64,000 bases of DNA from Raphanus sativus (GCF_000801105.2 NC_079519.1:9794668-9858667), one strand, 5' to 3'. Positions 48,575 through 60,629 are shown, numbered from the stretch's first letter. The notes: generated by a model not told the origin, from the sequence alone. A program made the numbers and translations.

Positions 48575-50394
48575 TTGAGCCTTTCGACTCCCACCCCTCC
48601 TGTTTCTCATCTTTTCATATCCTTTTTGACGATTAATTCACCCCTACCATCTCTAATCTATCATTCCCAAACTCATTCAATTGATTCCTTTCACTTTCCT
48701 CTCTGTTTTTCTATTTATAAGCTTTTTTCATTTCTTATTTCTCCACCGAAATTGCTAATCTACTCTTAAACACTCAACCTGATGGATCCCACCGGAAACT
48801 CTTCACTCTCCGGCATCCGCGAGAACGGCAAGAAGACCGTCGCCTCCTCTGCAAATCCGAAACCAAACGGGAAGTCCACTGAGAAATGCAGGAGGCCGTC
48901 ATTGGATCGCTGACTACGACGAGGAAGATTGGAAACCGCTCAAGTTTGTGTCTTTTAGTTCTGCAACTCCCTCTCAATTGATTTCTAGAAAGTTTCTCTC
49001 TAAAAATGACAGGAGGCAGTGCACTTTAGGGCACAGTGTAAGGAGAGGAAGTTGATTACCGTACGGCGGATTGCCTCGCTGAAGAATAATGTAGCGGTTG
49101 ATTTTCACCACCATAACCGTTACTGACATCGCTGGAAACAAAAAAAAGGTAAACACTTTGCAAAAGAGATCGAAGAAAGAATGAGTTGACCTTAAATCTC
49201 TGTTTCTTTTAGTTTTTGATATACCTTTTGTTTTTGTTTCTACTTGAATTAGGAAAAAAGATGCCAAGAAAGAAGATTTCAGGAAGTATTTAGAGTTCAG
49301 TAGAGTTATTGATTCTCTAACCAAAGGTGTTGTTTCTTTTTCTACATTACACCATCACTAAAACACACTACTATTTCTGTATCAAATAGTTTGATCGTTT
49401 TCTGACATAGTAATTTGATTTATACTCTTTTGTATGTTCTGGAACACAATCTGGGTTTCGAATGTACTTCTAGTTGTTTCGTATGAGCAGAATGACAAGT
49501 CTTCCTCTGCTTTAGAGTCAGTAAGTTCCTGGACACCTACTTTGTTTCTAACCAGTATGTACCCAGGTGATGATAGCTTCTACGAACTTTGTCGGGTGGA
49601 ACTGGGTTGCTCTTGCCAGGCAGTCATGGTACTGCTGTGGAGTCACGCAAGAAGCTATCAGAAGAAGTCTAAAACTTTGATGTGCAAGATACCGACTCCG
49701 TATCATCATGCAGAGCACCTTCTGCGAGCTTCTTCTTCTCTACAACCAAACCTATCAACAGTTCTTCTCCTTCCTCAGTAAGACTCCTCTCGGTTTCTTG
49801 GAACTCGGGTTGTGAAGCTCAGTATCCTACTCGGACCCCCCCAATGGATCTAGAGCCACTTGCTGGTTCAAGTTCGGAAAGGTGAGAATGCTGGAATCTA
49901 TGGCAGCCAATCACGGGATGATTTCGACAGAGACGATGTTGAACAGTATTTCAACTATATGGGGATGCTTGCGGTGGAAGGAACCTTAGATTGTCATGCA
50001 TATATTTAAGTTTAAAGTATTGTGCATATATTTAATCTTAGATTTATTTTATAATAACCTTAAAATCAACTATGCAAAGCTATTACTTTTATCGTAGATC
50101 TCTATATCATTGATACACAGTTTATTTTCTAAATAATTTTGTAAAATGTTCTGAATTATAAAACCTTAACAAAGCTATATTTAGACTTAAAAAAATGGAG
50201 TTAAGGATAAAAAATCCTTTACGCTTTAACTTTAAATATGAGAATCCAAAGACGAAAAATCACTTTACAAATATTAATATAGATTATTAAATTAAACATA
50301 AATAAATTGATCGAATGCGTTCCAAAAAAAATTGATTGAATAAAAAATTAATTATACCAAATATTCCGCGCCTAGCGTGGATAAAAAATCTAGT
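48575..50394 (+). mobile_element. Helitron-ended block carrying gene fragments
   Basis: The right end has hairpin CCGCGCCTAGCGTGG followed by ATAAAAAATCTAG and T (50367-50394), a Helitron 3' end on the plus strand. Upstream lie exon-like pieces from unrelated genes: 48782-48913 starting MDPTGNSSLSGIRENG and then broken by a stop, the MYCBP-like exons at 49253-49519, and a Ser/Pro-rich piece at about 49600-49900. The 5' TC end could not be fixed, so the left limit is approximate. Confidence 0.55.
49253..49519 (+). pseudogene. Captured fragment of a c-Myc-binding-protein (MYCBP/AMY-1) homologue
   Basis: Two exon-like pieces with splice-like borders: 49253-49326 (after TTAG, before GTGTTG) reads DAKKEDFRKYLE and RVIDSLTK; 49462-49519 (before GTAAGT) reads SYEQNDKSSSALES. 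Together they match the plant MYCBP-like protein core (FRKYLESSGVLDSLTK, then YEQNDKPSSALEF). The central residues are altered and neither a start nor the C-terminal half is present. A dead fragment, probably carried by the Helitron. Confidence 0.7.
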
Positions 50395-51574
50395 GAAGAT
50401 AATAATAGTTTGCTTAAGATTAAGAGACTTTGTAATCCTGATCATTTATATAAGCACGTGTTTCCTTCTTCAATTCTTTTCCATAACTAAAAGACATAAA
50501 AAGTAAATAACCAATCTTCTAGAAAAAGTAAATAGCAGCTCAGTCAACAATCTACAACCTATGGAGACAGCGGAACAACTTCATCCACAACCAAGGCTTA
50601 CTTCCTCCTGTCATGTTGCATAAGTTCATTGACAAGGAAGTAAGAAACTCGATCACTGCAAGGAAACACAGGAAACAGTTTGGAAATCTGATGTCTTTGT
50701 GGCTTAGATAATGGCTCACTCCTTTGTCTATGTTCTTGTTTCACCTTGTTTTATTCTTTTTTTGCCAAGGTGTCTCAGTTTTTTTAATTTGCAACTCTTG
50801 TAAAATCAAACTGTCATTTTTAATGATACTAACAGTTATGCAAAAAAAAAGAAAAGAAAACGATACTGAGTTTACATCAGAAACGTTTAGAAACGTTTCC
50901 AAAACCTAAATTCACCGTCTCCAAAAAACTTTGCCGTCCCCACCTTTCTGAAACGTTTCTGAAACGTCCATACGCCGTCCCCACACCGTCCCCGTCCCGG
51001 AAACGCATCTGGTACGGGAGACGTCAAGGAAATGCCGTCCCCGTGCTTCATAATAATAGACTCAGAATGACCAAGTTGTTTCTGAATGAGCACTACAAAA
51101 GTATATATCGTTTTTTCTTCAAAATAGTGTTTGTTGTCTATTATGTTTTGATATAACTTTCAAAAAAAAAATTGATACAAACTAAAACTCAACACATACC
51201 ACGCATAAGTTTTTCCATGTATTGTTCTTTGAATCATATTCATCTTACAGTGAAATGCTCAAATACACATTTTGCAAGAGTAGAACATTTTCCATGACTT
51301 AGATACAACTATAAAAATGGTGTTACTATATTGACAAGAACGAAAACAACAAAATGCATTACAACATACTAAATCAGATTGTGCAATCTCAAATATAAAA
51401 TCCTAGTTCTACTTGAAATGTTGTTTTACAGAGACATATATATAGAAGACAATACTTTATTTCATAAAATATCAAATAAAAGTAAAAACAGAAATTGTTA
51501 TTACACGAAAGCAGGTATAAAGAAACATAAGAAAGGTTAAATAACCTCACATGTTAAACAATGTTCTTTGCCAA
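50395..51574. other. Intergenic DNA with a GAAACG-rich repeat
   Basis: About 50880-51060 is rich in GAAACGTTTC and CCGTCCCC motifs, resembling subterminal sequence of hAT-type repeats such as the one at 10951-11591. No gene seen. Confidence 0.4.
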
Positions 51575-53082
51575 CTAAAGAAAAACAACTTCACAAGTGC
51601 TGGAGCATCTTGGTATTGCAAGGAGTTCCTGGAGAATGATATACTTTGCTTTTTTCATATTATGTTTCTCAAACCTTAGACACAATTTGTCCAGGACTCT
51701 TGAATTCTTCAGAAAGTATCTTACTAGCTCTATCTCTCCTTCATATCCCAAGATCGGACTTTTCAACTCAACAAACTTAAGTGATGATATCAAACAAGGA
51801 GGCACGGATGAAAACACCACCTTTGGCTCTCCATCAACCAAGTCCTGCGAGAGTAAGAAGCAAAATAAAGGAAAACAAGTTAAGTAGATGCAAATATGAA
51901 ATCTTCACAAAAAAATATTATAATAGAGGTTAGAGCTATTCATCACCAAGATGAGAGATTTTAGCTTTGGGCAGCTCCTAAGAATCATTGGTAAAACATT
52001 CAGATCGAACACAGAAAAGCTAGCGCTCAACTGGGATAGGTAAGGAAATTGGAGCTGAGGTTCTATTTTCTTGATGACCTGATAGCAAATGTAAGAGAGC
52101 ATTAATTAATGAAACAGAAAAAAAAACTTATAGAGAGAATATTTATGTACTCAGATATTTGCAAATGTATATATACCTTAACAGTAATATAACTAATGGC
52201 TAGACATCTGGCCCTTGAAATACTGGCGAAGAAATTGCAAACCATGCTTTTCTTGGATGAACCATATCTATCTAAATCATAGCTCGTACCTAAGGAGATA
52301 TCAATATCTACCTTGGCAGTGAAACCTATATTGATGATTTTAAAATTGTTCGTTAAGCAACACTTAATCATCAAAAACTGGAGTAGAGGAGCATCAATAA
52401 CAACTCCACTTTGTAAAGGCTGATTTATATAGACTCTCTTCAGTGTCTGTGAGCACACTTTTAAAACGGTAGCCGGTTTTAAGACGGTTAAATCTTCCAA
52501 AACTGGAGAGCCTGAGATAAGTTTCACCAAAGTGGTCTCATTGAGATGTTTAACATATTCTAACTGCATGATCTTCAGACAAGGTAAGGAAACAACCTCA
52601 GGAGCATTAACCATGAATGCCCCATAGAGACGTAAGTGTACCAATGTCGCACATGTATACAAGTTCAAAGGTATCTGAACTGGATCCTTGAATGAGTATG
52701 CAAAATGAACATCGAGACGTTGAATATTATGAGTGATAGCAGCATCTATCCAAGGGGTGAGGTAAGAGGTGTCATCAACACCATGCGTGCGAATACTTAA
52801 CCTGAGTTTGCGTATCCATGATACCTTGTGTTTATCGAAGAACATGTCGGTAAAACTTACAAAGGCATCGAAACTGGAGAATGAGTGAGAGTCTAAGTCC
52901 AAATCAGGAACACGTTCCCAAAGATTTATCCATCTTTTGGATAAAAGACTTGTTCTAACAACGTCACATGTAGAAAGATGAGTAAGGATGTGAGATATCA
53001 AATCATCAGGTAACTGGCTTATCCTATCTTCATGCGACCCGTTGTCACAAGTTTTGGGTTTCCTCTTCTTTCTACCCACCAT
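51575..53082 (-). CDS. F-box/FBD/LRR protein
   Basis: Three exons (52177-53082, 51947-52078, 51575-51844), phase 0 GT..AG introns, total 435 residues, the normal length. The F-box is at about residues 20-60 (ISQLPDDLISHILTHL, TSLLSKRWINLWERVPDLDL). Degenerate leucine-rich repeats follow (LVHLRLYGAFM, LPCLKIMQLEYV, GSPVLEDLTVL). The FBD domain is in the last two exons (CLISSLKFVELKSPILGYEG, ELVRYFLKNSRVLDKLCLRF). These proteins are substrate receptors of SCF ubiquitin ligases binding SKP1/ASK via the F-box; targets are mostly unknown. The family is large and fast-evolving; by position it may correspond to the At5g53635/At5g53640 group (from memory). All three exons are open and the frame is intact. 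Confidence 0.92.
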
Positions 53083-53990
53083 TTTTTTCTCCTCAAATTA
53101 AAACACAACTATATAATCTGCATCAGAAAATGTAAGACTTGAAGTTTATGGAAATGACTATTGGTTTTGGATGAAATAGGAAAAACATGTCTTCCAAGCA
53201 ACCTAAGCAAAGCTTTTAAGTTTTAACCGAACCATGAAATCATGATACAGCGATCAAGAATCATAAAGAATACGGTAAGATAAATGATTACAAAATCATA
53301 ACTAAAGAAAAAGAAAGAGACGAGAACAAATCTGAAAAAAAATCTAAATAAGATCCAGCTAAGTTTTCTGAAGACTATACTAAAACTTAAGAAGAGAAGA
53401 AGAACCGGAACAACGCACCATAATATGGCAGACGGGACTTAAACCTCTTCTTCTTCGTCCACGATCATGAGCATGCTTTTCTCATATCTTTGTGTATTAT
53501 ATATATATATATAAATATGTGTGTGTGTAAAAGTTTGTGACTGCTTTATGGATGACTATCAGGATTACTTATGAGTTAAGTTTAGATAATATTAAGAAAG
53601 AAAGAAAGTTTGACCTTGCAAGACTCTAGTCAAAATAAAAAGAAAAAAAGAAAGTTTGACCTTTTGAAAATACTAAATATACAAATAACATTGCCGTAGA
53701 AAGAAGATTTACATTGACTAGAGTTAAAATATTTCATATATATTATTTGAGAAATATTTCGGAAATTAAAACCTTAGTTTTGTATTAATTAAAAATGCAT
53801 ATATCCATGTGTCATTCAATTAGAATGTTCAATTATTTTACGTATCATAATTATACTGAAATTAAAAAAAATGAATGGTCCAATTTGATTTATTTCTGTC
53901 GCTAGAGAAATTAAACGAGACATATGATATCATATCATATCTTTTGCATATTGTTTATATGATATCATATCATATATCTGACATCTTCGC
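53083..53990. other. Upstream region of the F-box gene, no other gene seen
   Basis: AT-rich. Contains a short TA/TG simple repeat (about 53500-53530) and direct repeats of TATGATATCATATCATAT near 53921-53973. Confidence 0.4.
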
Positions 53991-54303
53991 TTCTACCGGC
54001 CGGAGAATCGCCGATTTCGCAGCCTTCTTATCTCTCCCCTTCGAGTTTCATCCCATGTCGGCAAAATCAGAGACGTGACCGATCCGAGTTGACTCGAGAC
54101 GAGGCCCGGCGAGGCTGTGGTGGTTCACTGGATGCAGCACCGGTTATACAACGTCACCGGGAGCTATCTCGATGCCGTGGAAATCATACGGAGGCTGGTG
54201 ACGGTGATGGAGCAGGAACTGAGCTGCGACGACGATGGAGGAGGAGGCTGCGGTGTTGTTCGACGCACTTGGAGACGGATTAGGCGAGGAGAGTGGTGAG
54301 AGA

Positions 54304-55635
54304 ATGGTTTTGAAAACCGGACCGGCCGGTCGGACCGGTCCAACCCTAAATCGTTAAGCTAACCGAGTCCGGATCGATTTAAAACTCGGATTTAAATTAA
54401 ACCGGCTAACTCGGTTAAAACCCGGCTAAACCGGCGACTCGGGTCAGTAAATAAAACCGGTTCATCAAAATATTAAATGTCGTTTCACTAAGTTTGATAT
54501 AGAAATGGTAACTTCTTGATTTGATTACAGATTCTTAGCTTTTTGTTTGAAAGCTCAAATCATTTATTTCCTTTTATAGTTTTTTATATATTTTTTTCTT
54601 CTTTTCATTATACACATCTATAACAATAAATTACTAGATTTTAGATCTTGACCCGTGCGACCGCACGGGTATTAATTTTTTATTTTAGTTTTTATTTATT
54701 TATACTAAATGATGTATTTGTAATACTTGATCGTTTTACATTGACTATGTCAGGGATGTGTATTTGGATACCCACTGATTCGGTTAAAATCTATTTGGGT
54801 TTGAGATTCCCGAGTTTAAAGATTTCAGCAACATTCAAATACTTATAAATTTTGATTTCGGTTTGATTCGGGTATTTGCGGGTTCGGTTCGGATACAGAT
54901 AATCCGTTTGAATTATTTTAAAATTTTCAAAATTTACATATACTTTAAATTTCTCAAAACATATAAATTTGAGTAATGTAAGCCAAAATACCTAAATTAA
55001 AAATTAAAAAACAGGGTGAACTTCAATATTTTGATGGAAAATAAATATATATTTTAAATATTTTTGGTGTTTAATTATTGTTTATCTACTTTATATGTTT
55101 ACTTTTAATTATTTTTTATATTTTCAAATAATTTAGACAACTTTAAGTTGACAAAAAGACAACTTTAAAATATCATTAATTATTGAAGAATAAAAAACAA
55201 AATACATTAATCTAACTAAAAAGACAAACATTAAAATAGGAAAGAAAAAAAAAACACATTAATCTAACTGAAAAAGACAAACATTAAAATAGGAAAACGG
55301 TAAAACAATAGTGATCACACTGATGATCACGTCTATTATCCACTGAAAAAGACAAGCATTATCCACTGATGATCACATCTATTATAACTTATATGTATAC
55401 CATCGTGGTCACGCGTAAAACAATAGTGATCACAAACATTATTATTTAATAATTATTTTAATTCTATGTTTCATTTATAAATTATAACATCAAAGATTCA
55501 TCTTTTCGCTGACTTTGTGTAGCTTCATGTTTTAATTCAAGTAATTTACAGGGGAAAAAAAGAAGAAAAAAAATTATAACGTCAAAGGTTTCTAGGTGTC
55601 CTCTCCGGTTATCAGATTTTCACTTATGTATATGC

Positions 55636-55668
<33 letters not shown>

Positions 55669-55768
55669 AGAAAAATCACTGAAACCCCGTTTGAACCGAT
55701 TGGACCAGTCCGACCAATTGCCCAGTGATAGTTCCGAATCAGTGACCGGTCCGGTTTTCAAAATATTG
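54304..55768. mobile_element. Insertion of 1,465 bp with 9-bp target duplication
   Basis: Perfect 9-bp duplication GGTGAGAGA (54295-54303 and 55769-55777). Ends are inverted: left ATGGTTTTGAAAACCGGACC, right (reversed) CAATATTTTGAAAACCGGAC. ACCGGACCGG/CCGGTCGG motifs fill the left subterminal part. A 9-bp duplication points to the Mutator superfamily. The interior is AT-rich with a Helitron 3' end (54632-54668) and a TA microsatellite (about 55638-55660). No transposase seen. Confidence 0.85.
54632..54668 (-). mobile_element. Helitron 3' terminus within the 1,465-bp insertion
   Basis: On the minus strand: hairpin CCCGTGCGGTCGCACGGG, then TCAAGATCTAAAATCTAG and T. The corresponding 5' end was not recognised. 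Confidence 0.55.
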
Positions 55769-55909
55769 GGTGAGAGATTCACCGTGGAGCAGATCGTGCT
55801 TGCGACGGAGATAAGAAACATTGTCGGAGGGAAAAGGAGGAGGGTGGTGAGGTGGAAAGAGGAGCTGAGTCGGTCGGGTTTAGACCCATTTCGCTTCGGG
55901 GAAAAATAA

Positions 55910-56861
55910 ATTTGACTAAATATGAATATTTCCTTATTAGAAGAAACAATAAAGGATTATTAACTTAATGCACTTAAAATAAATGTTAAATATACATGTT
56001 CTGTGTTTAGACACTAGATACACGAATTAATGGAAACGTAGCCAATATGTAGTTACGGAAAATCTTTATCACCAAGGCAAAAATTAATTACATTTATTTG
56101 GAAATTAAGAAAAATCTTTATCAACCAAGGAAAATCTTATTAACTAATGGTAAAAATTAACGACATGGACTTGGAATAAGACAAGCACCCATTAAACATA
56201 TAATAAGAAATACGCATAGAGCAGTTTTAAATTTTATATTATTAAAAGAAATTAAAATATCACATTTTTTATATAATAATGTTAAATCGTGTTAACATCA
56301 ATTTTTTATATGTATTCATATTAAATAATATATATATTATGTTAATATTGTTTAGTTAAACTATTTACATGTAAAAATATATAAATATGTTGATTTTGAA
56401 ATTGCATTTAAAAAGTATTGGTACCTTAGTATTTTAATTTTAAAATTTTCATGGAAAAACATAACATCAAAAATTTTGGGATTAATGGTTTAAATTTTTG
56501 TTACATCAAATATACAAACGTTAATAAACCATGTGAGTGAGAAGTCTTAATAATAAATATTTATATTAAAATATAATATATTTATTCAATATCATTGAAA
56601 TTTATTATATACCATATAGAATAAACAAAATAATTATTTCGATTTATTTACCATAAAAATATTGTAAATAAGAAAAGGTATTATTTGTGTGATTACTCTG
56701 ATATCCCAAATATTAATTGATTAAAAATTATTACTTTTGCAAGTGTAAGATTTTATTAATTAATAATTTCAAAAATCTTACAAGATATCAATAAAACGAA
56801 GATTTGTGTATAAGTAATTAAAATCGAGATATTATTGGGTTTACCTCCTAAAGTGAACTAG
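55910..56861. other. AT-rich DNA, no gene seen
   Basis: No frame or repeat of note, apart from a truncated GGGTTTACCTCCTAAAGTGA near 56840 that resembles the end of the Mutator-type foldback family. Confidence 0.4.
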
Positions 56862-56864
56862 GTG

Positions 56865-56895
56865 ATCCGTCCGCGCTGTTGCGCGGATATAGTTA
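56865..56895 (-). mobile_element. Helitron 3' terminus
   Basis: On the minus strand: hairpin CCGCGCAACAGCGCGG followed by ACGGATCACCTAG and T. The element body would extend to the right; its 5' end was not found. Confidence 0.55.
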
Positions 56896-57359
56896 AATTA
56901 TTTAATATCTATACTTTTATTATTGAAATTTTTTATTCAGATTTAAATTGTGATTTTGATTGATCTATGGGTTTTTTTTTGACTTGATGATCCTTCATAG
57001 AGTTAAGTGATGGACAGATCCAACGGTGAGATGTGCATTGGATGCAGAGTTGAGAGTTAAGTGATTGGTCTTCCCATGTATTTTGATGCAAGTTAAATCT
57101 AAATCTATTTTGTGAATAGATAACACATCGTAACTGAATTCAAACAGCTGACATGATATTCTTTTTTTTCAACGTAACATGATATTCTTTTTATAGTATA
57201 ACATGACATTTGGAGTTGTTATAAGCATCTAGATTTGCTTGGACTCTTTTATTGCGTTTGGTTTGTTTCAAGAATATATTCAAACGATCTTTTTCTCATT
57301 ACCATGCAAATTATTCATGGGTCTGATTCAAAGTTTTGATTGTGTGTGTAATTGCGGAG

Positions 57360-57548
57360 GAGACACACCGTTTTGTTGTGAAGAGTGTAGAGAAGAACAG
57401 ATAGAGAGATGAAGCAGAAGAGAAGAAACAGAATCTCTTTTACTCTGTTAAATCAGTAATGAAGAGAAAAGAACAACGAAGCTCTTCTTCTTCTCCAACC
57501 AGATATGGTGATTATGTATGTCACAACGGAACTGTTGCTGCTGCTTGA
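57360..57548 (+). pseudogene. 3' exon of an FCS-like zinc finger (FLZ/DUF581) gene
   Basis: After an AG acceptor, the sequence reads GDTPFCCEECREEQIERDEA, then EEKKQNL, a SSSSPTR patch and the end NGTVAAA with a TGA stop at 57546-57548. This is the second half of the FLZ domain (the second Cys pair, FCxxECR) and the characteristic C-terminus of the FLZ5/FLZ6 type. The first exon, with the first Cys pair and DIYMYRG, is not found in the 500 bp upstream, where a Helitron end lies instead. FLZ proteins are SnRK1 adaptors. The exon is open and little decayed, so it may be a recently moved fragment. Confidence 0.72.
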
Positions 57549-58363
57549 AATTCTGAATCTGATGGAGATAGACTTTGGAAAGTATGATAATACTAATAAA
57601 AAGGGGAAAAAAAGAAGTGAGATTGTGTTTTAAAGTGTCAAAATCTGGTTTTGGGATTCTCTTTTGATCTTTTCTAAATCTGAAGATCATTTTGCTTTAG
57701 CTTGAAGTTTCAGGGAAAGCTAAAGATCTATCAGTTTTTTATTAGTTTTTTTTCTTTTTCGAACTTGAATGTTTTGGGAGTATATGAGAAGAGAGAAATT
57801 GTAAATGCCTGTGTAAGTTTAAAAGTCCATGGCATGCTTGAGTAATCTTTTCGTGTAACTTTTGGGTAAGAAAACAAATACATATGTAACCAGCCAATCA
57901 AGGATGAAATTTTGCATTTACTAACTTATTTGTATATGTTTAACACAGTGTTCATGAAACAGATCTTTTCTTAAACTCTGCGAATACAGAGGATTTCATG
58001 GCTTTCATAGTAAAATTCTTTTACTGCACACGAATGCATAAGATATTTTAATTCATATAAACTTTACCGTTTATTCTATGTTTTTTAAAAGCCAAGCTTT
58101 GTGCTTTGATATTATTCAGTGATAGTATCTAACTCTTTTGGTTGTAGTCACTACAACATCATTTGAAAGTGTAGCAATTCTTACCATGCTAGCTAATTGT
58201 TCATGGACACAAAAGTTAGATGGGAGAACATATAACTTGTAACAAATCATTTGCATATATTCATTTTCCTTCATATTTTGCATTTACTAACTTATTTGTA
58301 TATATTCACCATGCAAAAAAGCTTCCAAACTAAAAAAAAATCATCCTCTAACACTAACACCTC
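57549..58363. other. Intergenic DNA, no gene seen
   Basis: AT-rich; GTTGTAGTCACTACAAC near 58141-58157 is a short palindrome. No coding frame. Confidence 0.4.
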
Positions 58364-59588
58364 TTAAACTCTCCTCCACAGGTCCTGTCCTCGAATATTG
58401 CTTCTTACCTGACTACTCTCCTTACTCGTGGATACCGAAGAATCTCCACTATCGCACTCTTCGATAATCTTCTTTAGTCTTTCTACTACATTATCCATCG
58501 TGGGTCGCTTTTTTATTCTTTTTGAGACATAGATCAGCCAGTTTAGCCAAACTCCTTGCTCCGTCAGCCAGATAGTTATTGCGTAGCCGAGGGTCAATGA
58601 TCATGCTGAAGTGTTGACTATCAGCAGGATACTCTTTGATCCATTCCAAAAGTCTTCGTTCAGTGGCTGGTTTGTTCCTCTCGATGGTTTGGCATCCGGT
58701 TATGATCTCGTAGAGCACAACACCGAAGCTATATACATCGCTCTTTAACCGCAGATGGCCTGTTTGCACGTATTCAGGAGCTGCATATCCATGTGTTCCA
58801 ACTTTCTATAAAGAGAACCAAGAAAATTATCAAGAAGAAGAAAAATATTACACGATTTATCATCTAAAACTGTGTAAAAAACATAACCAAACCTTAAAAA
58901 ATGCACACAGCAATTACACGACTTACCATCTAAAACTATGTAAAAATCATAACCAAACCTAACCTAACCTAACCAAAGAATTTAAAGAAATATCAAATAC
59001 TTACTGCAGTTGTGACGTGAGTATTTTCTCCCTGAGGTCCTTCTCTTGCAAGCCCAAAGTCAGACAAAATTCATAATTTAAAAGCAAATTAGAGGATTTA
59101 TAGTCAATATAACCTGCCCAACCAAATATCACCACTGAATCACATACTAAACTTAAAACCAGACAATGAATGTTTGAGAATCCACCTCACTTTATCTTTC
59201 CAACGGTTCATAAACTGTCGGCATTCATATACAATCAAGAACAATCAAAAGTATCTTTTTCAAAAAAAAAACAATCAAAAGTATCCGTCTTTAACCAGGT
59301 TTCCTCTTATTGTTTCGGTTTAAAGATTTCTGTACCTTGACTTCATGTAAATAAGCCAATCCTTCAGCTGCACCAAGCATGATCTGAAGCCTTTGTTTCC
59401 ATGGTAATGTGCGAGCTCCACGCGTGAAGAGATGCTCCCTCTAAGCTTCGATTACACATGTACTCATAAACCAAAAGCCTCTCCATCCCGTTCTCCCCAT
59501 CTTCTGAGCAATAATCTAAGAGCTTCACAACGTTCTGATGATTCAATACCCCTAGAAACTGAACTTCTGCTAGCCATTCCTTGTGACC
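58364..59588 (-). pseudogene. Receptor-like cytoplasmic kinase (RLCK VII type), truncated and frameshifted
   Basis: Minus strand. The piece ending at 59588 reads [20 protein letters not shown] and [13 protein letters not shown], kinase subdomains III-V; a one-base shift follows, after which [20 protein letters not shown] and GLAYLHEV continue to 59337. The catalytic-loop segment is damaged near 59100 (KSSNLLLN is readable but the RD motif is not). SDFGLAREGP, then [20 protein letters not shown] and [16 protein letters not shown] are intact; another small deletion near 58510 splits LCLKKN from [15 protein letters not shown]. The exon with the Gly-rich loop and catalytic Lys is absent. Such kinases act downstream of immune receptors; this copy cannot make an active enzyme. 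Confidence 0.85.
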
Positions 59589-59834
59589 CTAATACACACC
59601 ATCACAACACAGAGAAGAGAAAAAGATCAAAACTGCTAGGAGTGTGAGACATGGCGTTAAGCTTTGTTAAAAAAGATGTAATACGTTTTATGTAATGTTA
59701 GGGTTTTAGGTATTCACAAGCCATGTCATATTATTCATAAGCCATGTCATCTATTAAATGTGCCATGTCATCTTTTTTTGGTGAGAGTCTTTGTAGAGAT
59801 GACATGTAAGCAAAATTTAAAAAATCACTTCTCA
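59589..59834. other. Short intergenic stretch
   Basis: Contains direct repeats of AAGCCATGTCAT-like sequence (59719-59775). No gene. Confidence 0.4.
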
Positions 59835-60194
59835 AATATAGTCTAGGGGATTTCTAAGTTCACCAACCAATACTACTTTGTTATTTGATATTTGATATTT
59901 GATATCTGATATCTTTTAAAAAGGAAAACAAAATAATAAATAATTTAATTATATAATGTTTTTAAAATAAAATAAAAATAAAAAACCTAAAAATAGTAAT
60001 AGTTGCAAGAAAAAAATTGTTAACGCCGTCACCACGATACTAAACCATAAACCCTAAATCATAAACCCTAAATCTTAAACCCTAAATATTTGGGTAAATC
60101 CTCAAATTTTTGGTAAATCTTAAATCCTAAAAACATTAAAAATGAAGTCCTAATAACACTAAACCATAAATCCTAATCAATAAACCCTATTGAT

Positions 60195-60629
60195 TTAAGA
60201 CAAACTATCACCGAAAAAAAACAAATTATCACGAAATGCATCATTCACCATTTCCACATATCTATCTTCTACTGTATTACCAATTTCTTCACTACCACTT
60301 AAATGCGTCATCAGATCAACAAAACTCGTTCCTAATCCCATGTCTATTTCTTCTACATGGTTGTACCAAACATAATAATCTTCCATAAATCCTCTACTAT
60401 ATATGTGTTTCAAGATCTTTTGCCTCGAGAGAAATTTTTCATTTCTACAAATACTATAAGGGCAAAAGAACTTACCACCATTACTCTGCGTTAATTCCTG
60501 ACTATTTTTAAACGTCATGAATTCTTCTACCCCCGCGAAAAACTCTCTCGAGAAATTCTCCGTTTCTTCATCAATTCTCTTGTACATCCAAGCACGAAAA
60601 TTAATATAGTTGTTGTAATTGCTCGTCAT
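60195..60629 (-). CDS. Transposase-associated domain of a CACTA (En/Spm) element
   Basis: 144-residue frame with the Transpos_assoc pattern: an N-terminal aromatic WMYKRID, then FSREFFAGVEEFMTF, a Cys pair FFCPYSICRN and the HIYSRGFMEDYYVWYNHVEE helix-turn region that precedes the TNP2 transposase in plant CACTA elements. The TNP2 catalytic part is absent; the frame stops at 60195 near the junction with the foldback element. The N-terminal exon is therefore retained from a larger transposase gene. No evidence of expression. Confidence 0.72.
   Translation of the reverse strand: MTSNYNNYINFRAWMYKRIDEETENFSREFFAGVEEFMTFKNSQELTQSNGGKFFCPYSICRNEKFLSRQKILKHIYSRGFMEDYYVWYNHVEEIDMGLGTSFVDLMTHLSGSEEIGNTVEDRYVEMVNDAFRDNLFFFGDSLS

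Larger units (their letters stand above)
53991..55909 (+). pseudogene. Unknown gene, frameshifted and split by a transposon
   Basis: Left part (about 53991-54303) and right part (55769-55909) become continuous if the 54304-55768 insertion and one copy of its duplication are removed: the frame reads EEAAVLFDALGDGLGEESGE on the left and RFTVEQIVLATEIRNIVGGK, then RWKEELSRSGLDPFRFGEK to a stop, on the right. Further upstream the likely frame (HWMQHRLYNVTGSYLDAVE, IIRRLVTVMEQEL) is offset, implying a frameshift in the GGAGGAGGAGG run near 54237-54250. I do not recognise the family. The 3' end is at 55909. Confidence 0.6.
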
